Shown here: positions 35,584 through 44,663 of the stretch, piece by piece
Numbering within the stretch: the first letter of the stretch is position 1
How the letters are laid out: each line of letters begins with the position of its first letter
Source: Rhodospirillales bacterium
GTDB lineage: Bacteria > Pseudomonadota > Alphaproteobacteria > Rhodospirillales > Defluviicoccaceae
Length of the DNA stretch: 64,000 nt
Reading direction: 5' to 3'
Assembly: GCA_016712375.1 (NCBI GenBank)
Contig: JADJRE010000005.1
Coordinates: 124,001-188,000 of the forward strand
Notes under the pieces: generated by a model
Databases searched by the model: none
What the model was told of the DNA's origin: nothing
Seen by the model: the letters and a program-made list of their open reading frames with translations, nothing else
Made by a program: the position numbers and the translations under genes

Positions 35584-35904
35584 ATGACTTTCGCGTACTG
35601 GATGGTGGTGGCCGCGGCGCTGCTGCCGTATGTCACCGTCGGCTTTGCCAAGGCCGCCGGGATCGACAACCGCGCTCCCCGCGCCGATATGGAGCGGCTA
35701 ACCGGCTGGAGGAAGCGGGCCGATTGGGCGCATCGAAATCACTTCGAGGCTTTTCCGCCGTTTGCTGCGGCGGTGATCATTGCGCATCTGGCTGGCGTGG
35801 CGCAGGGCCGCATTGATCTTTTCGCCGGACTCTTTGTCATTGCCCGACTTGTTTACACGCTGGCCTATCTCGCCGACCGGGCGACATTGCGATCAGTTGT
35901 CTGA
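35584..35904 (+). CDS. MAPEG family protein
   Basis: 106 residues, four hydrophobic segments. Membrane-associated proteins in eicosanoid and glutathione metabolism. Seen: FAYWMVVAAALLPYVTVGFAK, the RADWAHRNHFEAFPPFAAAVIIAH motif with the conserved Asn/Glu pair, and ARLVYTLAYLADRATLRS. Bacterial function is unknown, sometimes glutathione transferase-like. It is monocistronic. Confidence 0.88.
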   Translation: MTFAYWMVVAAALLPYVTVGFAKAAGIDNRAPRADMERLTGWRKRADWAHRNHFEAFPPFAAAVIIAHLAGVAQGRIDLFAGLFVIARLVYTLAYLADRATLRSVV

Positions 35905-35990
35905 ACCGGCGGCATTGGCTGCAGCATCGCGCTGTTCGTTTTCGCATCGTTCGCGCCGGTCGCGGCATAGCGAGCTCTTTGGCATCCAGT

Positions 35991-36425
35991 TCAGACCTCG
36001 CCGATTATCGTTACTTCCACCCCGCGCCTGCGGGCGTGAATATCGTGGTTGATCAGCACCACTTGCTGCCAAGTGCCCAGCTTCGGCCGACCTTCGCGGA
36101 TTGGTACCACCAGCGAAGGGCCGAGCAGCGCCGCCTGCACATGACTGTGACCGTTGCCGTCGTGCCAGGTCATTTCATGGTGGTAAGGCTGGTCGGGTGG
36201 CGCCAGTCGCTGGATCGCCTGCTTCAGGTCCTCGACGGCGCCGGGTTCGTACTCGATGGTCGTCAGCGACGCGGTCGAACCGACGGCGGTTAATTGAGCA
36301 CTGCCGAGACGAACGCCCGAAGCGGTAATGATGCGCGCGATCTGCGGTGTCACGTCGGCTAGATCGGGTCCGGCGCGCAAAGGCACGTCAAATTCCTCAC
36401 AATGCACGAACATAGCCGGCGGCAT
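35991..36425 (-). CDS. YjbQ family protein (UPF0047, secondary thiamine-phosphate synthase)
   Basis: About 144 residues. Recognised from GSTASLTTIEYEPGAVEDL, the metal-binding YHHEMTWHDGNGHSHVQAALLG and the C-terminal GTWQQVVLINHDIHARRRGVEVTIIG. All conserved His residues (HH, WHDGNGHSH) are there. The family has weak thiamine-phosphate synthase activity in E. coli; its true role is unclear. The start is set at ATG 36425; ATG 36413 (MFVHCEEF) is also possible. Confidence 0.87.
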   Translation of the reverse strand: MPPAMFVHCEEFDVPLRAGPDLADVTPQIARIITASGVRLGSAQLTAVGSTASLTTIEYEPGAVEDLKQAIQRLAPPDQPYHHEMTWHDGNGHSHVQAALLGPSLVVPIREGRPKLGTWQQVVLINHDIHARRRGVEVTIIGEV

Positions 36426-36833
36426 CTGACCCCTTCCACTGGCGACGCACCTATGAGCCTTATAGGGTGCCGGCCGAGTTAGCAAGATGCCGTCGCGACG
36501 CGTCGTCGAGCTTTATTCAATGGGTGGTTCGGCCTCTCCCAAGACGCGCAGCGGCGGCTCCTTGAAGCGGTTATCCTCGACCGGACTACCGAAGCTGTCG
36601 GGCTCGCAGTTCACGGCACCGCCGTCGTTGCCGTCGACCGCATGGAGCCGTTCCGATGATTAAGACTGCATCGGACACCGGCCGGTTCACCGGCAGGCTC
36701 TCGTAATTCACGCCGAGACGGCAACGTTGCGCGTCCGCATAGGAAAATGATGCGGAACTGCAGCATCTTGAGTCGGACGCGTCACTAAGGCAGGTTGGAC
36801 GCGCCAGAGGGCTTGAGCGGAGGTTGAGTATAG
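36426..36833. other. Gap with no confident gene
   Basis: 408 bases between yjbQ and the decarboxylase. Between 36519 and 36662 the minus strand reads a GC3-rich open stretch ending NRFKEPPLRVLGEAEPPIE and stop at 36519, but it has no start and a stop just upstream, so it may be the tail of a decayed gene. The rest shows nothing clear. Confidence 0.4.
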
Positions 36834-38507
36834 ATGCCCCGTGTCACCATCGGCGAATATCTTCTGCACCGGCTGCGCGAATTGGGCGTGCGGCACATCT
36901 TTGGCGTGCCGGGCGACTACAACCTGGGCTTTCTCGACCAGATCGAAGCCGACCCCGAAATCGCCTGGGTGGGCACCTGCAATGAGCTGAACGCCGCCTA
37001 CGCTGCCGATGGCTACGCCAGGATCGGCGGCCTCGGCGCGTTGGTCACCACGTTCGGTGTCGGCGAACTGAGCGCGATCAACGGCGTCGCTGGTTCGTTC
37101 GCCGAGTACGTCCCCGTGGTAGCCATCACCGGGGCGCCGTCGACAGCGGTGCAGGGGAGCGGCGCGATGATGCACCACACGCTCGGCACCGGCGACTTTT
37201 CTGTATTCGCCCGGATGTTCGAGCGTGTGACGGCGGCGCAGGCGTATTTGCGGGCTGACAACGCTGCTGCCGAAATCGACCGGGTTCTTGCCGTCTGTCT
37301 TCGCCGCAAGCAGCCGATCTACATCTCGCTGCCGGCGGATGTCGCTTCGGCTACGATCGAAGCACCGTCCGGCGCGCTTCCGGCATCCGACTACGTAAGC
37401 GACCCCAACGCCTTGGCCGAGGCGCTCGAAACCGTCGTCGAACTGCTGGATGGTGCCAAACGACCTGCGGTGCTGGCGGATGTCGGCGTCGACCGCTATC
37501 GCATGCAAGGATCGTTGCGCAGCCTGCTGGACGCAACAGGTTATCCCTGGGCCACCATGACCATGGGCAAGGGCTTGCTGGAGGAAACGCACCCGCAGTT
37601 TATCGGGCTGTATGACGGGGCGATGAGCGACGACTACGTGCGCACCCGGATCGAGGACGCCGATTGCATCCTCACCATCGGCACACTGCTAACCGACTTC
37701 AACACCGGCGGCTTTTCCGCCAAGCTTGATCCGGGTCGAACCATCGAGGTGCGCGGCGCGACGATGCGTATCCGGCGCGCGCTCTACGAGAAGGTGGCGA
37801 TGCGGGACGTTCTGCCGGCACTGGCGGGCCGGTTGAAGTACAGTGGTGCCGAGGCGTTGGATGTGCATCCAGCCGCAGCTCGTCTCGATCCCGGTTTCAT
37901 CGAGCCTTTCGTAGCTGAAGCCGGAGCGCCGATCACCCAGCGGCGGTTCTGGCAGCGCCTGTCATGCTTCCTCGACGAAGGCGACGTCGTTCTGGCGGAA
38001 GCTGGCACCGCCCTGTTCGGCGCGGCGATGATGCCGCTGCCGCCGGGCGTCACCTTCGTCAGCCAGTTGTTATGGGCGTCGATAGGCTACACTTTGGGCG
38101 CCATGGTTGGCGCATCGATGGCTGCGCCGCGGCGTCGCAGTGTCCTGCTCATTGGCGATGGTGCGCTGCAGTTCACCGTGCAGGAGCTGTCGACGGCCTT
38201 CCGCCACGGATCGGCTCCAGTCGTGTTCGTGCTCGACAATGACGGCTATACGATCGAGAGGGTAATTCGGGGAGCGACGCAGGCCTACAACGACATTCAG
38301 CCATGGCGTTATCATTGCCTCCCCGAACTGTTCGGCGGCGACGGCCTTGGCTTCCGCGTCACCACTGAGGACGAACTGGATCAGGCTCTGCTGAAGGCAG
38401 GCGGACAGCGCGACCGGCTGAGTGTCATCGATGTCGTACTGGACCGGATGGACTGTCCCGACCTGCTGCGCAAGATCGGATCGGCCGCGGCCGCAATGAA
38501 CCGTTAG
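36834..38507 (+). CDS. ThDP-dependent alpha-keto acid decarboxylase (PDC/IPDC family)
   Basis: 557 residues. It decarboxylates pyruvate, phenylpyruvate or indolepyruvate non-oxidatively to the aldehyde. Seen: IFGVPGDYNLGFLDQI (catalytic Asp), TCNELNAAYAADGYAR (ThDP-activating Glu), MMHHTLGTGDF (paired catalytic His), and the ThDP-Mg motif GDGALQFTVQELS ... LDNDGYTIERVI. The substrate cannot be read; phenyl/indolepyruvate decarboxylases of Azospirillum-like bacteria are close relatives. The intact frame and the GGAGGTTGAG sequence before the ATG support the call. It converges with the porin gene. Confidence 0.88.
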   Translation: MPRVTIGEYLLHRLRELGVRHIFGVPGDYNLGFLDQIEADPEIAWVGTCNELNAAYAADGYARIGGLGALVTTFGVGELSAINGVAGSFAEYVPVVAITGAPSTAVQGSGAMMHHTLGTGDFSVFARMFERVTAAQAYLRADNAAAEIDRVLAVCLRRKQPIYISLPADVASATIEAPSGALPASDYVSDPNALAEALETVVELLDGAKRPAVLADVGVDRYRMQGSLRSLLDATGYPWATMTMGKGLLEETHPQFIGLYDGAMSDDYVRTRIEDADCILTIGTLLTDFNTGGFSAKLDPGRTIEVRGATMRIRRALYEKVAMRDVLPALAGRLKYSGAEALDVHPAAARLDPGFIEPFVAEAGAPITQRRFWQRLSCFLDEGDVVLAEAGTALFGAAMMPLPPGVTFVSQLLWASIGYTLGAMVGASMAAPRRRSVLLIGDGALQFTVQELSTAFRHGSAPVVFVLDNDGYTIERVIRGATQAYNDIQPWRYHCLPELFGGDGLGFRVTTEDELDQALLKAGGQRDRLSVIDVVLDRMDCPDLLRKIGSAAAAMNR

Positions 38508-38540
38508 AGGAGTGATCGCGGTCCCGTCATCCGACGAGCC

Positions 38541-38566
38541 AGGCGGAAGGGTTTCACCTCCCGCCT
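38541..38566. terminator. Candidate bidirectional terminator hairpin
   Basis: AGGCGGAAGG (38541-38550) pairs with CCTCCCGCCT (38557-38566) over ten positions with one mismatch, loop GTTTCA. It lies between the convergent decarboxylase and porin genes. No long T-run follows, so strength is uncertain. Confidence 0.5.
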
Positions 38567-38579
38567 GTGGTTCTGTAGA

Positions 38580-39407
38580 TCAGAATGCCGCGCCCACAGT
38601 GAAGATAACACGGGCGTCGGACAGCTTGTTGCCGCCGAGATCGCTCTGCGTCAGATTTGTGTCGGTGTAGGCAATGGTGAAGTCAACGCCCTTGAAGGTA
38701 ACCTTGCCACCGAGGGTCCAGTCAACGTAGTCTTTGGAATCCTCAATATTCTGGAAGCCGACGCCGCCGAACAGCGCCAGATCGACGTACGGCACGGGCG
38801 GTGTTACTGTAACATTGCCGTTGACGTAGTTCGCTTTACCCGTCCCGCCGAAAAAGTCGGGGGAATAATAGTAAGCGGCGCCAACGCTCACAAGATCCTC
38901 GATTGGAGAATAGGTGAGCTTGACGGGTATTTCCCAATAGTCGTAGTTGGTTGCGGTGCCACCGCTCCTCGATGCTCCGGGATAAGCATAGTAAATGCCG
39001 CCCAAATCCCAACTTACGCCGGTGTCAAGAAGCGGACCGCGTAAGCCGAACAAGGTGTCGACCTCGACAGTCGCATTATCATCGTCGTTGAAGTCAACGT
39101 TTGATCCCCAGAAACCGATATAGGGTGTGATTCCATGAAAGCCGGTATCTAAGGAGTACTCGAGACTGCCTTGCACAGCCGGGTTGTTGTCGGTCTGCGA
39201 GATGCCGCGAAACATGTAATCCGAAGTTAATGCCACGGTTCCGGCGATGGTGCCTGGGATGATGTCATCTTCCTCGGCAGCCGCTGCCGAGGCCTCTGGG
39301 GTCGGTGATGGCGTGGCTGGCGTTTCGACAGCGGTTTGCGCCAAAGCTGGAGTTGCACCGGTCAGCAGCACCACGGCGATCGGGAGCAGCCGTTTCGTGT
39401 CGATCAT
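38580..39407 (-). CDS. TorF family outer-membrane porin
   Basis: 275 residues. Signal peptide about 1-23 (RLLPIAVVLLTGATPALAQ), then a low-complexity Pro/Ala/Thr/Glu linker, then a beta-barrel of the TorF (gcw_chp) family: GTVALTSDYMFRGISQTDNNPAVQGSLEY, ITPYIGFWGSNVDFND and WDLGGIYYAYP. It ends in Phe (IFTVGAAF), as outer-membrane barrels do. The start is the ATG at 39407 with AGGACC-like RBS upstream; longer reading frames upstream are not signal-like. The transported solute is unknown. Confidence 0.88.
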   Translation of the reverse strand: MIDTKRLLPIAVVLLTGATPALAQTAVETPATPSPTPEASAAAAEEDDIIPGTIAGTVALTSDYMFRGISQTDNNPAVQGSLEYSLDTGFHGITPYIGFWGSNVDFNDDDNATVEVDTLFGLRGPLLDTGVSWDLGGIYYAYPGASRSGGTATNYDYWEIPVKLTYSPIEDLVSVGAAYYYSPDFFGGTGKANYVNGNVTVTPPVPYVDLALFGGVGFQNIEDSKDYVDWTLGGKVTFKGVDFTIAYTDTNLTQSDLGGNKLSDARVIFTVGAAF

Positions 39408-39775
39408 TTGTTGGTCCTCTCTCTCCACCTGTGCGCCGACCGACCATGGGGTCAGTTCCTGGCGCTTCGATCGCTTCAGATGGCAAGATGCGGACCACTC
39501 GTGTTGCGGCATTGCAACGCTAATGGCCGAAGGCCTATTGATGCAGCGCAACGCCCCTTCCAGCCGTCTAGATGACGTCGTTGTGGGCACCGGATGAAGT
39601 CGGGTTGTGATCGTTGAGGTGCTCCGTTTGAAGCAACGTGGAGCAGGAAGACGGAAGATGCTTGGATGAAAAATATGCAGCGTCGTGGCCAAACAAGCAG
39701 CAGTGCCACACTTGTGGGCAAATTGCCGCGTTTTCCCGCCGCCAACAAACTCGTTGCGCGCGGCCTGTGCGGTTA
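39408..39775. other. Divergent promoter region without a gene
   Basis: 368 bases between the divergent porin and ruvX genes. It holds the porin leader with a GAGAGAGAGGACC purine-rich stretch on the minus strand. Open frames here lack family features and codon bias. No terminator or clear operator seen. Confidence 0.4.
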
Positions 39776-40279
39776 GTGAACGCCGTTCCCCTTTCAAATT
39801 TGCCGCGGCTGGTACCGCCTTCAAAGCGGCTGCTCGGTCTCGACGTCGGCTCCCGGACGATCGGCCTGGCGATTTCGGATGCGACCTGGACGGTGGCAAC
39901 GCCTGTCCGCACGCTCGCACGGAGCCGGCTGGCATCGGACCTGGGCGCTCTAGCAGTCATCGTGCGGGAGCTGGAGGCGGGGGGCATCGTTGTCGGATTG
40001 CCGATGCAGATGGATGGTCGTGAAGGGCCACGGTGCCAGTCGGTTCGCCAGTTCGTCCGGGACATGGTGCGCATCCTTGACCTGCCGGTAGCATTTTGGG
40101 ACGAGCGGCTGTCGACGGCGGCGGTTGAGCGCATCTTGATCGGAGAGGCGGATCTGAGCCGCAAGCGGCGCAAACAGGTGGTTGACCGCTCCGCCGCCGC
40201 CTGGATTCTGCAAGGCGCGCTCGACGCGTTGAGGCACGCTGCCGCGGCTGCCGTCAGCAAAAGCAGCGATGAACCATGA
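39776..40279 (+). CDS. ruvX: Holliday junction resolvase-like protein / pre-16S rRNA nuclease
   Basis: 167 residues (also called YqgF). Seen: RLLGLDVGSRTIGLAISD with the first acidic residue, GIVVGLPMQMDGREGP, FWDERLSTAAVERILI and DRSAAAWILQGALD with the last acid. Start set at the GTG at 39776, since the upstream frame lacks family residues. The ruvX-pyrB-pyrC-plsY order is common in alphaproteobacteria. Confidence 0.9.
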   Translation: MNAVPLSNLPRLVPPSKRLLGLDVGSRTIGLAISDATWTVATPVRTLARSRLASDLGALAVIVRELEAGGIVVGLPMQMDGREGPRCQSVRQFVRDMVRILDLPVAFWDERLSTAAVERILIGEADLSRKRRKQVVDRSAAAWILQGALDALRHAAAAAVSKSSDEP

Positions 40280-40444
40280 CCCAATACTCGCGGCGCTGAT
40301 GAAGCCGTACCGCTCCACTGGTGTCACAGGCTCACGACTGGCAAGCGGGGCCACTCTGATACTTTGAGATCCTTCGCAGCTTGAACGCGAACCGCTTTGG
40401 GCGCGGCTTGCGCACTGTCCGGCCGCACCGTAAAGTCCACCGCC

Positions 40445-41414
40445 ATGAACGACGGCGACAGCTCCCTGTTTTTCCGGCACCGCCATCTGCTGGGCATTGG
40501 AAGGTCTCGTGCCGCCGGAAATCAGTCTTCTCCTGGACCGCTCAGAGTCCTACGTCGCACAGAACCGGCGGGCCGACAAGAAGCAGTCGCTGCTGCGCGG
40601 CCGGACGATCATCAACCTGTTCTTCGAAGCCTCGACGCGGACTCGGACCTCCTTTGAACTGGCCGGCAAACGGCTTGGCGCCGACGTCATCAATATGTCT
40701 GTCTCCACCTCGTCAGTGCGCAAGGGCGAGACGGTGATCGACACCGCGATGACGCTGAACGCCATGCACCCGGACGTGCTGATCGTCCGTCATCCGGAAT
40801 CCGGCGCCGTCAAGCTGCTGTCGGAAAAGGTGAATTGCGCCGTGATCAATGCCGGCGATGGCAGTCACGAGCATCCGACGCAAGCGCTGCTCGACGCGCT
40901 GACCATCCGGCGGCGAAAGGGCCGTCTGGACGGGCTGAAAGTGGCGATCTGCGGCGACATCCTGCACTCCCGCGTCGCCCGCTCCAATATCCACCTGCTC
41001 AATATCATGGGAGCCCGTGTCCGTGTGGTCGCTCCTCGGACTTTGCTGCCCCGCGCTGTCGAACGACTTGGTGTTGAAGTATACCACGACATGGGCGAAG
41101 GCCTGGCCGGCTGCGATATTGTGATGATGCTTCGGCTTCAGACGGAGAGAATGCAAGGCAACTACTTTCCCTCGATCCGCGAGTATTTCCACTTTTTCGG
41201 CCTTGATTATGAGAAGCTCGGGCGCGCCAGTGCCGAAGCGCTGATCATGCATCCGGGCCCGATGAACCGCGGGGTCGAGATCGATTCGCTGGTCGCAGAC
41301 GATTACGGCCGCAGTGTTATTCGCGAGCAGGTCGAGATGGGTGTGGCGGTGCGTATGGCCTGCCTGGAACTGCTGACGGGTGACCCCGCTGGTGGCGATC
41401 GAGGCAACATCTGA
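40445..41414 (+). CDS. pyrB: Aspartate carbamoyltransferase catalytic chain, one frame break near the N-terminus
   Basis: About 323 residues. It forms carbamoyl-aspartate in pyrimidine synthesis. The N-terminal 18 residues from ATG 40445 (MNDGDSSLFFRHRHLLGI) are in a different frame from the rest; one extra G at about 40499-40501 (ATTGGAAGG for ATTGAAGG) explains it and restores GIEGLVPPEISLLLD. Then ASTRTRTSFE (carbamoyl-phosphate site), DGSHEHPTQALLDAL and MMLRLQTERM. pyrC follows after 33 bases, as in the dihydroorotase-paired class of ATCases. Confidence 0.93.
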
Positions 41415-41447
41415 GCGTCACGTGACATCAATTCTGGAAGGGCGGGG

Positions 41448-42764
41448 ATGACGACGAAGAGCACCGCGACCGGGCCGCGCGTGGCTTACGTGAACGCCCG
41501 CCTTCTCGATCCGGCGTCCAATCTGGATCAACCAGGGGGATTGCTGACCGATGGCGAGTCGATCGCCGATTTCGGCCCCCATGTGACGCCTTCCGCGTAT
41601 CCCGCAGACGCCGAGATGGTCGATTGCGACGGCTATTGCCTGGCTCCAGGGCTGGTCGACATCCGGGTGCAGCTGCGTGAACCGGGCGAGGAACACAAGG
41701 GAACGCTGGCGTCGGCCGGCCGGGCCGCCACCGCCGGCGGCATCACCTCGATGGTCTGCCTGCCGAACACCCACCCGGTAATCGACGACATGTCGGTGGT
41801 TGAGTTCGTGGCCCGCCGAGCGCGTCTGCTCGGGCTGACCAAGGTCTACCCTTATGCCGCCGTCACCAAGGGGCTGGAGGGCAACAGCCTGGCGGAAATA
41901 GGCATGCTGGCCGAGGCCGGCGCCGTCGCCTTTACCGACGGGGTCAAGTCGGTGGCCAGTGCACGGGTGATGCGACAGGCATTGCAATACGCGCGGACCT
42001 TCGACGTCTTGATCGTGGAGCATGCCGAGGAGCCGACGCTTGCCGCGGGCGGCGCGATGAATGCCGGCGAAGTGGCAACCCGCCTGGGTCTCGTCGGAAT
42101 TCCGCGCGAAGCGGAGGTGATCATCGTCGAGCGTGACATCCACCTGGTGCGCCTCACCGGGGGCCGGCTGCACTTCGCGCACCTGTCGACCACGGCGGCA
42201 ATCGATGCCGTTCGGCTGGCGAAGCGCGGCGGCCTGGCGGTCACCTGCGACACTGCGCCGCCCTACTTCGCCATGAATGAAAACGCGATCGGCGACTACC
42301 GCACCTTCGCCAAGCTGTCGCCGCCGCTGCGTGCCGAGGAGGATCGCTTGGCGGTGATTGAAGGGCTACTGGATGGCACCATCGATGCGATCGCATCCGA
42401 CCACGCGCCGGAAGACGAAGACGCCAAGCGGCTGCCGTTCGCGCAAGCGGCGTTCGGCGGCATCGGCCTGGAGACGCTGCTGTCGGTGAGCCTGGAGCTC
42501 CATCACAACGGTCACCTCCCCCTGCTCGACGTGCTGCGGCTGATCACCTGCAACCCGGCGAACCTGATGGGCCTGCCAGCCGGCCGGCTGGCAAAGGGTG
42601 CTCGCGCCGATCTCACCCTCTTCGACCCGGATCGTGCCTGGCAGGTGCGCGAGCATGAGTTGTACTCGAAGTCGAAGAACACGCCGTTCGACTACCGGCC
42701 GGTTCAGGGGCGGGTGCTGATGACAGTGGTCGACGGCCGCCGGGTGTTCGCGCTGCGAGGGTAA
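41448..42764 (+). CDS. pyrC: Dihydroorotase family protein lacking the N-terminal HxH motif
   Basis: 438 residues. Dihydroorotases close carbamoyl-aspartate to dihydroorotate using a metal pair. Conserved here: DGYCLAPGLVDIRVQLREPGEEH (part quoted), GGITSMVCLPNT, the Asp in AFTDGVKSV, His in IVEHAEEP and LHFAHLSTTAAI, and the catalytic Asp in IASDHAPEDEDAKRLPF. However, the usual D-x-H-x-H is replaced by DIRVQ, so two metal ligands are missing. It may be an inactive partner of PyrB, as known for PyrC-prime in some bacteria, with a true dihydroorotase elsewhere. Confidence 0.88.
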   Translation: MTTKSTATGPRVAYVNARLLDPASNLDQPGGLLTDGESIADFGPHVTPSAYPADAEMVDCDGYCLAPGLVDIRVQLREPGEEHKGTLASAGRAATAGGITSMVCLPNTHPVIDDMSVVEFVARRARLLGLTKVYPYAAVTKGLEGNSLAEIGMLAEAGAVAFTDGVKSVASARVMRQALQYARTFDVLIVEHAEEPTLAAGGAMNAGEVATRLGLVGIPREAEVIIVERDIHLVRLTGGRLHFAHLSTTAAIDAVRLAKRGGLAVTCDTAPPYFAMNENAIGDYRTFAKLSPPLRAEEDRLAVIEGLLDGTIDAIASDHAPEDEDAKRLPFAQAAFGGIGLETLLSVSLELHHNGHLPLLDVLRLITCNPANLMGLPAGRLAKGARADLTLFDPDRAWQVREHELYSKSKNTPFDYRPVQGRVLMTVVDGRRVFALRG

Positions 42765-42767
42765 CCG

Positions 42768-43376
42768 ATGCCGATGCACGGTGATGGGCCGGGTCTCGTC
42801 CTGCTGCTGGCCGCCGCCGGTGGCTACCTGATGGGATCGATCCCGTTTGGCCTGATCCTGACGCGGCTCGCCGGACACGGCGACATCCGCGGCATTGGCT
42901 CCGGCAACATCGGCGCCACCAACGTGCTGCGCACCGGCGACAAGAGGCTGGCACTGGCGACGCTGGTGCTCGACGGCGGCAAGGGGGCGGTGGCGGCGCT
43001 TCTTGCGGCGCGCTGGGGCGGGGAAACGGCGTCGCTGTTCGCGGCCGCCGCCGCGGTGTTCGGCCACAATTTCCCGATCTGGCTGGGCTTCCGCGGCGGC
43101 AAGGGGGTGGCGACGACGCTCGGCGTCTTGCTCGCCATCGCCTGGCCGGTTGGTCTTGCGGCGCTGGCGCTGTGGATTGCCGGTGCGCTCGCCTTCCGCA
43201 TCTCCTCGCTCGCCGCGCTGATTGCGCTGACGGCTTCGCCGCTAATGATGCTGGCGCTGGCTGACGTGCCGCGCGCTGTGCTGGCAGGTTTGCTCGCAGC
43301 GCTCGGCATCGCCCGTCACCACGCTAACATTCGTCGCCTGCTGGCCGGGTCGGAGCCGAAGATAGGCCAAAAGTGA
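42768..43376 (+). CDS. plsY: Glycerol-3-phosphate acyltransferase (acyl-phosphate type)
   Basis: 202 residues, about five membrane helices. It transfers acyl groups from acyl phosphate to glycerol 3-phosphate, the first step of phospholipid synthesis. Seen: GGYLMGSIPFGLILTRLAG, GIGSGNIGATNVLRTG, LVLDGGKGAVAALLA, GHNFPIWLGFRGGKGVATTLGV and HHANIRRLLAGSEPKIG. The frame is intact. It starts 3 bases after the pyrC stop, the last gene of the block. Confidence 0.94.
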   Translation: MPMHGDGPGLVLLLAAAGGYLMGSIPFGLILTRLAGHGDIRGIGSGNIGATNVLRTGDKRLALATLVLDGGKGAVAALLAARWGGETASLFAAAAAVFGHNFPIWLGFRGGKGVATTLGVLLAIAWPVGLAALALWIAGALAFRISSLAALIALTASPLMMLALADVPRAVLAGLLAALGIARHHANIRRLLAGSEPKIGQK

Positions 43377-44306
43377 ACGCGTAAGTGCCGAAACGGATCC
43401 GATTTTTCAGCCCAACATATTGGAAAAAAAGGACATGATGCTGTGGCGCGACGGAAAGTGTCGTCAATCTGTCTTCAGAAGTCGTCAGTTGTCGTCCAAT
43501 TGCGCAGTCCCTTGAGCCTTCCGCCGCAACGGAATTTGCCGAGCATGCCAGGTTGGTCTGCGGACGTACAAGCCGCTGATTAAGGCGGCAAGAGGACGCG
43601 TCGCCTTCAGCAACGCGAACGAAGGCAAAAGCGTGATTGTCGCTTCCGGCGGACCCGTGCAATCCAGTGAGGAACGCGATCAGGAAGCCTCATCCTCCAT
43701 GCGACGCGATCGACCTCGGCAACCACCACACCCCCAGCCGATCTGCGGCGAGGTGTGCGACATCGGGCACTGGGCGCACCGGTCGTTCCGCCTGATGAGA
43801 GAAGCGACGCGTCGTACCGCCCAGCTTGATAGCGTCGCCAACTGCACGCCGGCTGCTTGAACAAGCCGCCTTAATGGGTGTGAGCCGCCCAATGACACTG
43901 CTGAAAAATCCGCCGCCCGCATCTTCTCTGCCCGCACGTGATCATGTTCGCCCCCCCATCCATGAGCCATCAACTTCAACCTGCAGGCTATAAACCAACC
44001 ACGTAAGTCTACCGTGAAGGTAGCCGCAGGGCAAGCACTCACTACGCGTCCGATTTCGGGTGGCCCCGGTTCTTCGGATTACATCTACCTATACGATAAG
44101 GCGAAGTTAATAGCTCTCGCGACCGAAGACCAACTTCCCCTGCTCAGCCACTCCATTTCCTGCGGGCCCGGTAAACGCGGCGTCAACAGCCTTCGGCGCG
44201 GTGGTCAGTGAGAGGCTGGTAATCAGGTGCAGCGCTTCAGGTGTGCTGGAACCGTGGGAGGGACGTGGAGTTCTCCTCTCCATTGTTCGACGAAGGAGGT
44301 TGGCAA
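43377..44306. other. 930-base stretch without a confident gene
   Basis: Downstream of plsY. Open frames here (for example minus 43680-44042 and plus 44014-44211) lack family features, Shine-Dalgarno sequences and consistent codon bias. Base composition is lower in GC than the flanks in parts (TTTTTCAGCC at 43410, GGAAAAAAAGG at 43424). It may hold decayed genes or a small RNA; nothing specific was recognised. Confidence 0.4.
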
Positions 44307-44573
44307 ATGGTCAAGGACCATGGACCGCAGATCAAGGACGACGCGACGTATGAGGCGTTGCGGGGCAAGGGGATGACCAAGGAGAAGGCGGTGCGGATCG
44401 CCAATGCCAAGGCGGACCCCGACCGCGAGGATCCAAGCCGCAAGGGTGGACGGCAACCTGCGTACGAAGAGTGGACGCGGGACGAGCTTTATGATCACGC
44501 CCGCAATATCGGCATCGAACGGCGTTCCTCGATGAGCAAGGAGCAACTAATAGACGCCCTGCGCAACCATTGA
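44307..44573 (+). CDS. DUF7218-like protein with C-terminal Rho_N helix-extended-loop-helix
   Basis: 88 residues. The N-terminal half MVKDHGPQIKDDATYEALRG then KGMTKEKAVRIANAKADP matches a short family of conserved hypotheticals with a GxSKEKAARIAN motif. The C-terminal half WTRDELYDHARNIGIERRSSMSKEQLIDALRNH, described rather than quoted in full, looks like a Rho termination factor N-terminal-like domain that binds nucleic acid. Start ATG 44307 with a strong GAAGGAGGT at 44292-44300. It may be a stress-related nucleic-acid binding protein. Confidence 0.82.
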   Translation: MVKDHGPQIKDDATYEALRGKGMTKEKAVRIANAKADPDREDPSRKGGRQPAYEEWTRDELYDHARNIGIERRSSMSKEQLIDALRNH

Positions 44574-44663
44574 CGAGGCCACCTTCGGATGTGAGGAAGT
44601 CGGTTGCCCGGCTTGACGACGGCCGCCTCTCGTTCGCTAATGGCTTTCGGAGCAAGCGAGGGT

